Source: Adiantum capillus-veneris
Taxonomy: Eukaryota > Streptophyta > Polypodiopsida > Polypodiales > Pteridaceae
Length of the DNA stretch: 64,000 nt
Direction: 5' to 3'
Assembly: GCA_014529385.2 (NCBI GenBank)
Contig: CM043963.1
Coordinates: forward strand, 104,452,912-104,516,911
A program made the position numbers and the translations under genes. Below, piece after piece: positions 23,668 to 36,358 of the stretch (within the stretch, counting starts at the first letter, position 1; every line of letters begins with the position of its first letter). The notes beneath the pieces were generated by a model that saw nothing but the letters and a program-made list of their open reading frames with translations, was not told where the DNA came from and made no database searches.

Positions 23668-24833
23668 TGACAATACAAATATAAAATTCTAAATTTTGGT
23701 AGCATAACGGCATAAAATGAAAATTAACAAAAAAAACCATTCTCAACTTGCTCATGGCAAGGAAAAATACAAATCCACTTTGACATTTGTATACCTCTTC
23801 TCTACAACGACGTGTTCTAACATCATTGTAATTGTTACTGTAAGTGTGTATGCAAGTGTGTTAAAGTGTGTGAATGCAAGTGTTTATATGTGTGTGTGTG
23901 TGTGTGGATGTATGCATGATTGTGTGTGTGAATGTAAGTGTAATATGTGTGTGTCTTTATGCATGATTGTGTGTGTGTTTGTGCTATGTATGCAAGTGTG
24001 TTGATGTTGTGAATGCAAGTGTTTATATACGTGTATGTGTGTATGTATGCAAGTGTGTTGATGTTGTGAATGCACGTGTTTATATATGTGGGTGTATGTA
24101 TGTATGTATGTGTGTGTATGCAAGTGGATGTGTGCATGATTATGTGTGTGTGAATGTAAGTGTAATATGTGTGTGTATGCAAGTGTGTTGATGTTGTGAA
24201 TAAAAGTGTTTATATATGTGTATGTGTGTATATGCTTGACAATACAAATATAAAATTCTAAATTTTGGCAGCATAACGGCGTAAAATGTAAATTAAAAAA
24301 AAAAAACCATTCTCAACTTGCTCATGGCAAGGAAAAATACAAATCCACTTTGACATTTGTATACCTCTTCTCTACAACGACCTGTTCTTACATCATTGTA
24401 ATTGTTACTCTAAGTGTGTTTAATATGTTTGTATACAAGTGTGTTGATGTGTGTGAATGCAAGTGTTTATATGTGTGTGTGTGTGTGTGGATGTATGCAT
24501 GATTGTGTGTGTGTGTGTGAATGTAAGTGTAATATGTGTGTGTCTGTATACATGATTGTGTGTGTGTTTGTGCTATGTATGCAAGTGTGTTGATGTTGTG
24601 AATGCAAGTGTTTATATGTGTATGTGTGTATGTATGCAAGTGTGTTGATGTTGTGAATGCAAGTGTTTATATATGTGGGTGTATGTATGTATGTGTGTGT
24701 GTGTATACAAGTGTAATGTGTGTGCGTATACATGACTGTGTGTGTGTTTGTGCTATGTGTACAAGTGTTTTGATGTGTGTGTATGCAAGTGTGTATCAAT
24801 GTGTGTGTGTGTGAGTGTGTGTGTGTGTGTGTG
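23668..24833 (+). repeat. Duplicated 570-bp unit with GT-rich minisatellite
   Basis: Two direct copies (about 23668-24237 and 24238-24830). Each starts with a unique-looking 180-bp part (GACAATACAAATATAAAATT; includes AGCATAACGG) and ends in degenerate TGTGTGTATGCAAGTG repeats. The left copy lies directly upstream of the methyltransferase ATG. Apparent Thr/His- or Val/Cys-rich frames here are repeat artefacts. Confidence 0.85.
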
Positions 24834-25237
24834 CTTACCTGCGCATGCTCGCCCGATCCACCGAAGGAGGTCCAATGGAAGCTCCATTGGAGCTCCTCCA
24901 TGCCTTGAAAGGCATGGTGAGAAAGCAGCGCGCGCGCTGCCCTCTCACCATGCCTTTCAAGGCATGGAGGAGGTCCAATGGAGCTCCTATTGGAGCTCCC
25001 CCATGCCTTGAAAGGCATGGTGAGAGGGCAGCGTGCGCGCTGCTTTCTCACCATGCCTTTCAAGGCATGGGAGAGCTCCATTAGGAGCTCCATTGGAGCT
25101 CCCCCATGCCTTGAAAGGCATGGAGATAGGGCAGCACGTGCGCTGCGTTCTCACCATGCCTTTCAAGGCATGGGGGAGCTCCAATAGTAGCTCCATTGGA
25201 CCTCCTCCGGTGGATCGGGCGAGCGTGCGCTGGTAAG
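24834..25237. repeat. 404-bp foldback with three 70-bp palindromes on a 103-bp pitch
   Basis: Outer inverted repeats of about 45 bp (24834-24878 and 25193-25237; CTTACC...CCAATGG) enclose three palindromes of exactly 70 bp at 24898-24967, 25001-25070 and 25104-25173. These are separated by 33-bp GGAGCTCC-rich linkers. Each palindrome begins and ends with CCATGCCTT-GA-AAGGCATGG-like arms around a GC-rich stem (GCAGCGCGCG). The second is the reverse complement of the first except for one base. GT repeats flank the left side and AC repeats the right side. No protein is encoded. Confidence 0.9.
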
Positions 25238-25257
25238 CACACACACACACACACACA

Positions 25258-25294
<37 letters not shown>

Positions 25295-26187
25295 CCTTGT
25301 CTTCTCTTACTCCTTCTTCTTCACAGCAAAACTCCACTTTCTCTTCACTCCACTTTCATCTCCTTCTTCACAGAAAAACTTCACTTTCACTTCACTCCAC
25401 TTCAATCTCAATTAAAACTCCATTTAAACTTCACTCCACTTTCATCTCAACTACTACTTTTTTCACACACACCATATATTACAAAAATGATATTGTGGTA
25501 TAAACACTCACACACACACATTCATTTATATATATATATGTATATACACACACAAAGATATACACAAAATGGATTCATATATATAGTTTTACTAAAAAAA
25601 ATACTATGTTTTTTACACACACACACACACAACCATATATTTAAAAAAATGATTGTATGTGTTTGTGTGTATACAAAACGTAGCATTCTTAAAGTTAAGT
25701 TATGCACACACACACACAAACACACACACACAAAATGGAAAAACTATGTGCACAGTTAAATATCTTATGTGCACATACACTCAACTTAAATATCTTAACT
25801 TAAAAAAATGCACATACACTCAACTTAAATACACTCAACTTAAAAATATCTTAACTTAAACTATGTGCACATACACTCAATTTTAAAAAATGCTACGTTA
25901 AATATCTTAACTTAAACTATGTGCACATACACTCAACTTAAATATCTTAACTTTAAAAAATGCTACGTTGTTTACACACACCCACAAAATCATTTATACA
26001 CGCGCACAGTAATGTATATAACTTAACTAAAATAATTATATATACACACTAACAAAAACACACACACATATATATAAAATGGCAAGATAGAATCATATAT
26101 ATAACTTAACTAAAAAAATTGCTACGTTTTTTATACAAAGTCAGTCATATAGAATGTTATGTTTTTTATACACACACTCACACAATC

Positions 26188-26253
<66 letters not shown>

Positions 26254-26614
26254 AAAGATGGAGACACTATTAGACTGCATTAAATGCAGTCATTGAACCA
26301 CCATTTAGAAATTAAATGGCCTCTCAAATTTGATGACATATTCCACTGCACATACATTCACAACCGTCATATATTAAATGCACTTCTTCAATTATGATTT
26401 TCATTATTCTTTGAGCCGTCACAAGATCTTATGCAATTGTCTTTTCATCTATCTAACAATCTTTCACTTTCATTAACCTTTACATCTTTCATTAACTTTC
26501 ACCAGTTTCATTAACCTTCACTTTATCTTTAACTTTCATTAACCTTCACCACCTTCACTTAACCCACCACAGTTTTCTCGCATCTCCACCCTGTAATCTG
26601 TTGCTTGAGAGAAT
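25238..26614. repeat. AC/AT-rich simple-sequence region
   Basis: AC tract at 25238-25290, then repeated CTTCACTCCACTTTCATC blocks (25290-25460) inverted relative to 13440-13500. Next come repeats of ACACTCAACTTAAATATCTT (25750-25960), (TA)n at 26190-26228 and AC at 26229-26254. The last part (26450-26580) has TTTCATTAACCTTCAC-like repeats and would be the leader of the transposase gene. Confidence 0.8.
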
Positions 26615-29600
26615 ATGTCCAACATGAAAGTAACAATAACTTGGAAGGTTGGTGGTCAGATAGTCAACCACGACATTCAGTTGAAGGGAAACTCATTGTT
26701 GCTTAGTGCTTACTATTTGCAGAGTTTACTGCCTCCATCTTGCCATTTTCAGTCACTATCTGCTCTTATTGAAAGTGATTGTGGCCTAACAAAAGTCTTG
26801 CTGCAACCACAGTGGGATATAGAAGGTCATCACCATTTCTTAATAGATGGTTCTTTTTCGAGCTTGTTTGAGATGCTTCATTCAGACACATTTATACAGG
26901 TATCTGACAATGAGAAAGGAAATGACAAAGAGATATCTGAAGATGTTTTAAGCATTGTGCATCTTGAAAGTAGTGGTGACGATATAGGACAGCTCAAAAC
27001 TCAGTCAATCGTCATTTGGATTCAACAAAATCCAGGGGCAAAAAAGTTAAATGATCTGTCAACATTATGTGGAGCTCCTTTGCAAGTTGTTAAACTTCCA
27101 CAACATTATGATGGAAATTTGTGTTTTGAGTTACCTGCGACTCAGGATAAAACAAAACGAATGACAGGGATGGAACAACGCTTTGATGGTCACTTGTGGA
27201 CTCGCCCATCTGTGACAACCATGGCAATAGCATGCACAATTCGTCTAAGCCACTGTTTGGGATTCATGCAGTGCAATTATTCAACGTGTCCTCATTATAT
27301 TAAGAAACAAGAATTCAATAGTAGAGATTTTCATGGATATTTGAACAGACAGGTGAAAAAGGACTACCTTGCAATGGAAGAGAATACAACAATAACTTGT
27401 CATTATTGTCAGAAGGTTGTTACTTGTGTTGCTGCTTGTCCCTGCAAAATCTGTTATGTTTTGCCTAGAGATGGTACAATGTCGCAACTGGCAATACATG
27501 TTGGTAAACATTGTCATAATGTTAAGGCAGGAACCTCTAGGGCTGCTATTTCAAGAGTGCGGAAACTGGTAGGTGCAGTACTAAAAATAGAAAAGGGTGG
27601 CCCAAGAAAAATTCAAATGTTGGTGGCTCAACAACTTGTTCTTCACTCCTTGAATAGTGAGGAAGCTGAAGCTACATCAGATGTACAATTCAATGATTTT
27701 TTGGAAGAAATGATGCCATTGGTTCAAACCAAAGGGTAAGAAAACTCAATTTGGTTCCTTGAATTTGTTAATTTTTTAACTATTATAAATTTAGCCTTCT
27801 TGTGATGCATCGTGTAGGTTTTCTTCAATTGTTTCAAAGGAGAGGAAGAGTCAAGGTGCTGTTATTGGGGATGGATATGATAATATTTTATTGCTTCAAA
27901 AAAAGTGCATGTTTCCTTTTTTTCATGGGAGTAGATTTCTTGGACAGGGTGAAGAGGATGACAAGTGCTTCCTATTTAAAATGTCCACTAAAGGACCAGG
28001 TTCTGGGATTGATCTAGTAAATCGGATGAAAAGAACTGAAATTGGTGACTTGAGAAATGCGTGGGTACATTTTGATTTTACCCATAGAATAGATGGATGG
28101 GCAACAATGTCATGCTCAGTTTATGATCCAAGGTAATCTTTAAGTATTTAAATATCTCATATTTTTTTATCATTAAATAAAAGAAGATGTGTGAAAATGT
28201 TTATGTTGAATATCTTGCAGCATACGATCACTACAAATAATTGTTATATGTGAAACTAAAGAGGAGGATGCAAAGACTCAAGTTATTTTTTGGGAGAGCC
28301 TTAATTCAACAATGGAAAAGTACGGACATGGTGCAGCTGACTTTGCACGTTTTATGTCTGATGAAGCTGGTGCAAATTGGAATGCTATTCGAACAGTCTT
28401 CAATGGCGGGCCAGATAATATCATGGAGGGATGTGAATGATCATGCCTATTTCATTGGGAGCAGAGTCTCCACAAATATGTTAAAAAGTGGATACCTCAA
28501 CATCTAACAAATCAACACATTGATATGTGTGAGGAATGGAGAGCTTGTAAGACCATTGTGCTTGCATCTCAAAAGGCACTTTCAATTTAGAAGTGGTGGA
28601 GACAACATCTATCTACAGAGAGCATCACAAGAGTGAGCAGATGGTTTAAATGGTGGGAGCAATGAATTTCACATTGGGGAGGAATTGGAACAGATGTAAG
28701 TACCTTTATGACAATCTATATTTTTAGAAAAAATTATTTTCATACATGAAATTTATAAATTTTAATTCATGTTTTTTTGCATTTCATAGGGTGGTCTAAG
28801 TCCGTGGGAGCGGGCACAAATTCCCAATGTTAATTTATCAGAAAGTGTACATGCCAGTTGGTTAGCAGGTGAAGGTGGAAAGAGAAAAATATCCTTGTAT
28901 GATGCATGTGTAACAGATGTTATAAACTCATATATTCAATGTGCAAAGCGTTTGGGATATACTACTGGGCGTTATATAGGAACGGGTCCCACAATGGAGA
29001 CCTTGCTTTCTCGAGTTGAATCTCAGCAAACTCCAACTCCAACCAACGTGGCCCATCTATTACATGAGGCTGTTGCAGGGACTCCCATGTATGCGCAGCC
29101 AATTTTGCATGGAGACAAAGAAACAGTACAACGCAAAAAGAGGGGCAGAACAGGAACAAGTAGCTCCCATCGGCCGGAATATGTCATGGAATCTAAGCAA
29201 CGAAACCATCGCGATCGACCAAAAAAAATCAAATTTGATACCCAAGGACCAGGTATTTCTAACATTCCACTGCAAATTAGTGACAATGATGATGATATTG
29301 GATCTCAAAAAGAAACAACCACACCTTTGTCATCTCAAAGAAACAATGTGTTTGAGAGTGATGTGCCACGCACTCAGTGGGTCCTCAGGAGAATGCCCAT
29401 TCAAAGTCAAAGAAAATGTTTTGGAACAGTAGGGAGAAAAAATTGTGACAATATCTTGCATAGTCGCTCAATTGGTCTTGTTGCTCCATGTATATGGTCC
29501 GAAAGAATGTTCAAGGGTAAAACAATCGAGCAATGGTTATGGTTTTGTAATCATGATATTTTGCATACCCAATCAATCAAAAGACAAGTCAAAGATTTAC

Positions 29601-30118
29601 CTCCTGCTCCAAATGTTTGGCCAGTAGCAAGAGGGACAGATATCTCCACACAGGAACTTGCCGCGCTGCATCAGAGTGGATTTCGGACAGAGAATTCAAT
29701 GGTAAATCCATAACCTCTTGCTGGCGACTGCAAAGACGGTGGTGGCAGCTCGAGGAAGAAAAAGTGGAGGCATGGAATCTCTAAAGAGGCCATGAAGAAA
29801 TTGGAAGCATGTAATAGTATGACAATTATATTTTTGGATGAAGTGAAAAGGTCTCAAGAGCATGTAATTTTCCGAGTTCTCACTGAAAATAGTTATGAGA
29901 TTCATATAAAACAGAGTCCAGCATGCACGTGTCCGGATTTTCAGAAGCGAGATAATACCAACAAATCCTTTTTGGCATGCAAACATATGTACTATGTGTA
30001 CACAAAAGTGCTCGGACTTGAACCTAAGGAGCACATGATTATTCATCAGCCAACCCTCTCACCAATGGACATCGCTTTTATTCTTGGACAACCAAGGAGG
30101 ATTTCTCCCTCCATTTAA
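26615..30118 (+). pseudogene. MULE-type transposase with SWIM finger (copy 3, best preserved)
   Basis: Four exons: 26615-27735, 27818-28132, 28221-28695 and 28790-30118, with GT/AG introns whose phases agree. Exon 1 (from ATG 26615, a 373-residue open frame) has two Cys/His clusters (QCNYSTCPHY; TCHYCQKVV...CPCKICY). Exon 2 carries FFHGSRFLGQG...CFLFKMST. Exon 3 has MSDEAGANWNAI and a C-x2-H motif (SCLFHWEQSL) as in Mutator-family transposases. Exon 4 ends in a SWIM finger (ACTCPDF...LACKHMYYVY). Four stops break the frame: TGA 28438, TAG 28588, TGA 28663 and TAA 29711, each one C-to-T step from CGA, CAG, CGA and CAA. Two shorter relatives lie at 2160 and 10971. I could not define terminal inverted repeats. 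Confidence 0.8.
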
Positions 30119-30690
30119 TTACAACTGGTTTGGTATGCTTCTTTCACTCAACTAGAATATTGATCTATGATATGAAAGTGTTTTTCTTTATTTATTTTGG
30201 TTTATTATACTTGTGATTATTTATCTTGAAAAAACATTGTTTATGCAGCAAAGGATTTCAAATTTCGAGCAAAAGATATGAAGCATCTTGCAAGCTATTT
30301 GGGAGCAAATTACTTGCCTTTTAGAGTGACCATTACATTTATGGCGACTATCCTTTTTTGTACTCTAATTTTGATCTTATCCTGTGGTAGTTTTGCGAAT
30401 GTACTTACATCCTCAAACTTACGTTGTTTCAAAAAGCAATTGCTTGGGAAAAATAGTATTGTCTCTATCTGGCATTATTTTTGACTTCATCACATTTATA
30501 TATGCTGTGGATTATATTTAAATCTGAAATTAGTGTTGTCTCTATTTTGCATGATTTTTTACTTTATCGCATGTTTATATGCTGTGGATTATTTGACTTT
30601 GATCACATGCGTTGCGAGCATATTTGACTCTAATGGCATGAGATGTGAAATGGTGATTTTATTTGTTTACATTTTTTCCATCGTTATGCC

Positions 30691-30784
<94 letters not shown>

Positions 30785-31067
30785 GTAGTGATATACAACT
30801 CTATGATTTTACTTTCTCTCTCTAGAAGAGAAGTCACTCTCTCTCTCTCAAGGATTTATGATCTCTTCTTCCAATGGTAACTCGCATAAATACTATCTCT
30901 CTAGAATTTATACTTTCTCTCTCCGTCAACCACACATATATGGAGTCTTATGACGATTGAAAATTACATTAAATAACACATATTTGGTTTAAAAAACTCT
31001 AAAGATTGCTAAACTTGTCAAAAAAACCTGAAATGAAAAACTCGCAAATGTTAAATCCCCCTTTCAA
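30119..31067. other. Spacer with (CT)n tract
   Basis: Non-coding. It contains a (CT)n tract of about 45 units at 30690-30782 and smaller CT runs to 30925. No gene is recognised. Confidence 0.7.
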
Positions 31068-31580
31068 CTCATATACTGCAGGTGTCTAGTATATGAGGCA
31101 CTTGTTATTGATGTCAACTACATGATAATCACCAAAAAAGAAAAATGCTGCTAGTTTGCCAAAACCTAAGTGGGGAGCTCCATGTAAAGGTGGCGGGTAG
31201 AGTCTGGCTCAAGGAGAGAGTTCTGGTAGTAGCTAGACTCTATATCCAACACCACTACCTTCTTATATATTTGAAGGTTATCCATGTGAGGGAGAGTTGA
31301 GAGGAAGATGGTAGTTTTTGCACATAGTGGGGTGGTGGGGAAGTGGCAGAGGTAAGAGGGTGGTGGTGTTTCAAGAAACATCCCTAATATGTCGCGTCGT
31401 GCAAGGAGTGGAGTAGTGGATTCGTGTGAGCAGGTACGCTTAGTACTACTACTTGCAAAGGAATTGCATCACCAAGTACCCAGCATAGATTTTCCAAAGA
31501 AAGCATGCCCATTTAATGACCACCTTAAGAAGATGATGTTCCCATATGCTTAATCTCACATAGGCTAAAAAAGGTGTGTG
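31068..31580 (-). repeat. Terminal repeat of the Penelope-like element (plus-strand left)
   Basis: Begins CTCATATACTGCAGGTGTCT and ends CTAAAAAAGGTGTGTG. Closely similar to 35332-35845; by eye about 90 percent identical, with few indels. Confidence 0.85.
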
Positions 31581-31759
31581 AAAACCCTCCCTTTTACACT
31601 AGGTCAATTCAAATTATGATTTGTTTGTGGAGAGTTCACTAATGGGAGCATTAGTTCCCCATTAGGGACCTAGTGACCATCCTTTGAGGCAAGAGATGAC
31701 TTTCTTGAAATATCTACAAGATTGTAAATCCTCCAAGAATTTTGGATACTTAGGTATGA

Positions 31760-33250
31760 TAGGCTAAGGCCTGCTCCATTCAAAACCATTGTTGCAAAAA
31801 GCTTGTACAAGATCCTTGATATCTCTGCATGCTTGCTCTGTAGAGTGATTACAATAGATAATTGGTTTGATTTGGGAGAGGATAACTTTGTGAGCCCATA
31901 TTGATGGCATGTTGCTACTTCTGTGAATGAACTTGGTGATCTTAGATTTTACAACCAATTGTTTATCTATATTGGTGTGCGACAAGAAGGGTACATAGGG
32001 TGGGTGATGGTGAAGTACCTTGGTGACTCATTATTGATCCAAAGGATATCATCAAAGAAACGAATGGGGGTTCTAAGATTTCAATGATTAAGTCGGAGAG
32101 AGGGGTAGAGTAGACAAGTATTGATGTAATTATATTCTAGCTCATGTAGGTAAAGGTTGCACCAAATAGGAGAGCATGCGAAACCCATGGGAATACCATT
32201 AACTTGTCTGAAAATCCTTCCATTACATTGAATGTACATGTGGTTGATCAGCCATGTGTTGAATGATACGACGTTTTTCTAGGTTTGTTGAAACCATGTT
32301 CCATAGGTACACTCGCTAGGGAAGCTCTTGAAGGATAAGAAAGGACCCATCTAATCAAAGACATAGCTAAGAAGAGTATTTATAACTATGATCAGCCCAA
32401 TGGAACCATTGTGAAGGATGTTTTCATAGAACTTTTTTACATCATCCGAGAAGATAGAGGTGACTTTTTTAGGTAGGTTAAGTATAACCTCATATAAGGA
32501 ATCAAGAACCCACCAAGTCTGTAGCTTGATATTAAAGCATAGGAAATCTTTTTGATTTAATAGGTTAGCTCTATGCTTAAGACAGGGGATGCAAGTTTTT
32601 AGCATGCATGCCAATAAGAGTGATGTGTTTAAAAAAACAGCAACTAACCCCGCACATGATCCATCGAAAGGCATTTTTATGAGAATTATATACTGTCATA
32701 AGGTAGGGGAGAGGGAGAGAGTTTTGCGCCTAAAATTAGCCAAAAAATATTGAATCTCTTGCACGGTATTGATGAAAGAGACAATGCTAGGTAGAAAATC
32801 AGAGCCTTCCAATCTCTTCCAGGCCTCATGAATGATAATGGTGGAGCAAATAAAAATAGGGTTGTTCGACACTTTATCAAGATATGTGATAAAGTACCTA
32901 TATTCCAATGACTCAATGTGGTGGTCAATGGTGCTATCATTTTGGTGGATGTTTTTTAGGGGGAGGGAAGTGTCATAGTACTTGCAAAAGAGACTTTTGA
33001 TGTGGGCCCTTGTGAGGAAGTACAACTACGATCCCTTGTTTTATGACCTTTAGCAGACAAGTCCATAGCTCATTTGTTGCTATGTGTTTACATAAAGGTT
33101 GGGTAGGGATGTGATTAAGACCTTTCATGAGTGTGGTTCTTAAGAGATTGTCTTCAAGGATCATGATGTCGTAGAATAAAACTTCGTTAAAATCTCTATG
33201 AAATTTTGGCATTAATTCATCACATTGACACACAGGTAAACACATCCTTA
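31760..33250 (-). pseudogene. Reverse transcriptase relic, Penelope-like type
   Basis: Minus-strand blocks in order: KVIKQGIVVVLPHKG near 33040; KVTSIFSDDVKKFYENI near 32430; CNGRIFRQVNGIPMGFACSP near 32190, continuing into CNLYLHELEY; the catalytic IRFFDDILWIN near 32050; and SKITKFIHRSSNMPSIWAHK near 31900, typical of the region after the palm. Both active-site aspartates survive. Stops fall before MGPFLSF, before KNVVSF and after LRLNH, each explicable by C-to-T in CAG or CGA. The frame also shifts before the last block. It is clearly an RT and not a LINE or LTR type; placing it among Penelope-like elements is inference from the IPMG-x-SP context. Confidence 0.7.
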
Positions 33251-33506
33251 GAATTACATATCATTAATTTGATAGGGTCTAAAAAGAATCATGTAAAACA
33301 TAGGTCATCCCACATTATAGTAGTCTTTATATCAAGGTCATACAAAAAGATCCCAAAAAAGTCATGAACACACCTCTAGTCCATGAAGGAATTGTGATAA
33401 CTAATAAGAAACAAGGGGCCTTTGAGAGGTTAATTCAGGGTGAGGCACCATCTTCCAACTTTATCTTTGATGATATCCTGCAACAGATTAGAAATACAAT
33501 AGACTT

Positions 33507-34609
33507 TTAGCACTCGAGGCACATCCAAGTGTGAAGACGGAGTGAGCCCAAGAGGTTTGGGGTGGGAGTTGAAGTGAAGTTGGGGGTGGATGGGGAAGAC
33601 CTACCAACTTGAGCAGGAGGTCTGCTCATAATGGAAGGATTCACTAAGGATTCCAATGGAGAGAATACGCGATTCCATGCTGAAGTGGTAGGGAGTTGGG
33701 TTAGGTATCTAGGATTTTGCCCCTTCCTTGGTCTTCCTCTCCCCTCATATGCACACCCTCTCTTGTCATGTCTAGAGTCAGAGATAGCTTCCTTAGATGG
33801 CATGACAACCTTTTGAAGAAAATATTCCAGTTCATCAGGGGGGGTATCCAGGGGAATTTTCTGGAACAAGGCCACTTGCTTGATGTAGACCTTCAGCCTT
33901 TCTCTGAACATGTAGTGAACTAAAAGTGCTTTGATGCCTTCTTGTCCTTCCGTGGAGATCAATTAGAGAAATTTTAGTGTGCTTTTCTTTAGAGAACCAA
34001 CAAGAAAGAATTATGTGACTTTGAGTATCATAAGCCGTAATGCACGGTCAAACCAAAGCACATTGCCATCCCGACAAAGGTCACCTTCTCCATTAAATTC
34101 ACAACCACATTTTATCAAAGGTCTATGAATACTCCATAATTGAGTAGTATAGCCAGGGTCCCTTCCAGTAAGGGAAATGATTCCTTTGACCCCAAGAACA
34201 CACCCAAGGTTGGTGGAACACCTTTTTGTTTCAAAATGCACCATGGTCAAAGGGCAGCCTATAAGATATGGTTCAATGATGTTGGAGGATCAATGATTTG
34301 AAGTAGACCAATTTTTGATGCCTCTTTGTCCTTGTCATTGAGCAAGGTGAGGAGAAAATTCTCATTAATAGGTGCTAGTAAAGCATAGTTACCAAAGCCC
34401 CAAAAATTCTGATGTGTATCATGTAGCATAGGTTCCAAACTTTTGGTGGGGATAAAGGGATCAAAATAGGCTTTCATGGGTTTGGATACCTTATCCAAGA
34501 GTGTGCATGCGACATAGAATTCTTCTTTAACAGCTTCTTGCTCATCTTCCTCAAGCTCCTTGGGTATGAGGCTGCTTGTAGTATGTGAAGGTGGGGAGAA
34601 GGAGTGCAT
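33507..34609 (-). pseudogene. Upstream coding relic of the Penelope-like element, unknown
   Basis: Three successive minus-strand frames: 34609-34259 (acidic start, KELEEDEQEAVKEEFYVA), 34250-34011 (Cys-containing) and 33962-33507 (basic, RHDKRGCAYEGRGRPRKGQ). They precede the RT in its orientation and are probably the N-terminal part of the element's protein, now broken. I recognise no named domain. Flanking 34610-35331 carries no recognised motif. Confidence 0.35.
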
Positions 34610-35331
34610 TGGGGGACCTTACAGCCTGCTCTTCTTTCTCTATCGGATTAGGGGGTCATTCTTGAGTCTTTTTCCATGCATCTCCATAAACCTCCTCATG
34701 ATGGAGGGAGAATTTTTCCACCACTCCTTACATTCTCTGGCATCCTCACTAAATATTTGGGATGCTGACAATAATTCCCTAGACTATCTCAATGGCAAGG
34801 AAGGGTTTTCCCTTGCTAGAGCATACACAAACAACCACGTAGGTATATCTAGGACATCTAGGAGTAGAGTATCAAAGCTAGCCCCTAAATTAATGCAACC
34901 CAAATCATGCTCAATTATAGTATTACGAAAGAGAGGACTTTTTATTCAAAGTAACAAGCCTTGAATAAAGGGGGCAACAATATGTAGTCGATCAAAATAG
35001 CCCATTTGCATGAGATCCTCGTGCCAAGAGGTAACGATCTCCTGCATATGAGTCAAAGTTATGTAAGTTCATGCTTTAGACAAAGGATTTTGGTCAATAA
35101 CAAGTTGCCAAAACCATTAGTGTGTGTAGGTAGTATTCAATATACAAATCAGGAATATTATCATCAAGGCAATGTACCAGAATATATCAGTTTTATTGAA
35201 TTCCAAGAGGATGCTTCCATTAATTTTGGCAATTACAAAAAAGTATTCTATGGAATCCTGTGAGAAAAATATAGCATGCTCCATATATGTTACTTAAAAA
35301 CTAACTTGGTTTTTTTTTATAATGGATGCAG

Positions 35332-35836
35332 CTCATAGACTACAGGTGTCTAGTATATGGGGCACTTGTTATCGATGTCAACTACATGCTAATTTCCACA
35401 CAAAAAACTATTGCTACTGGTTCCCAAAACCTAAGTGGGGAGATCCATGTAAAGGTGGCCGGTAGAGAATGGCCCAAATAGAGAGTCTTGACAGTAGTTA
35501 TCCTATGTATCATACACCACTACCTTCATATATATTTGAAGGTTATCCATGTGACAGAGAATCGGCGGGAAGATGACAGTTGCCAAACAGAGTGGGGTGG
35601 TGCGGAAGTGGTAGAGGTAAGAGGGTGGTGGGGTCTCAAGAAACATCCCTAATATGTCCTGCCATGCAAGGAGTGGAATAGTGGGTTTGTGTGAGTGGGT
35701 ACGCTTAGTACTACTACTTGCAAAGGAATTGCATCACCAAGTACCCAACATAGATTTGCCAAAGAAAGCATGCCCATTTAATGATCACCTTAAGGAGATG
35801 ATGTTCCCATATGCTTAATCTCACATAGGTTAAAAA

Positions 35837-35845
<9 letters not shown>
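35332..35845 (-). repeat. Terminal repeat of the Penelope-like element (plus-strand right)
   Basis: Begins CTCATAGACTACAGGTGTCT. Followed directly by GT and GA microsatellites (35843-35866, 35867-35901). Confidence 0.85.
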
Positions 35846-35904
<59 letters not shown>

Positions 35905-36179
35905 ACAATCTATGATCAAGGTCTACTTAATACTTAAAAGAGTGTGTATGTGTCTAATGTTTTGAGTGTGTTTTGGTCCTTGATATATGTGCGCTCACCA
36001 AGAAAAGAAATTTTTGCGAGAGAGATAGAGAGGAGTGAGAAGAAAAAGAGGGAGATTTTTGAATGATGGATGTTTGATCGAGATGTGCTCAATAATGAAA
36101 CAATCCTATGTGTGTGTGTGTGTGTTGTTAGGGAATTGGACGTAGCTAAGTAGAAATTATATTAGTTTACTTAAAGGAG

Positions 36180-36255
36180 AGAGATAATTTTCACTCACAA
36201 GAGATTATAGAGTAGAGAGAGAGAGACAGAGACAGAGAGAGAGAGAGGGAGAGAG

Positions 36256-36296
<41 letters not shown>

Positions 36297-36300
36297 ACTT
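36180..36300 (+). repeat. GA-rich microsatellite region
   Basis: Interrupted GA tracts at about 36206-36296. No gene between 35902 and 36358. Confidence 0.8.
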
Positions 36301-36358
36301 GATATACATGGTTCACGCAATGTGGGCTACATCCACAGGAAAGCAGCCACTCAATGGA

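Larger units (their letters stand above)
31068..35845 (-). mobile_element. Penelope-like element with 513-bp direct terminal repeats
   Basis: Direct repeats of about 513 bp (31068-31580 and 35332-35845) enclose 3.75 kb that carries a reverse transcriptase on the minus strand. The RT has GIPMG...SP and FFDD motifs of the type seen in Penelope-like elements, which often have long direct terminal repeats (pLTRs). I saw no GIY-YIG motif, integrase, protease or polypurine tract. Many stops make it inactive. A fragment of the same family sits at 12826-12945. Confidence 0.65.

Noticed and set aside
23835-24639. Thr/His-rich and Cys/Val-rich frames
   Set aside because: Produced by the degenerate GT minisatellite.
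24467-25337. Overlapping frames of 60-200 codons with repeated ALKGM / PFKAW motifs on both strands
   Set aside because: They are translations of the palindromic foldback and GT/AC tracts; every frame repeats with the DNA unit.
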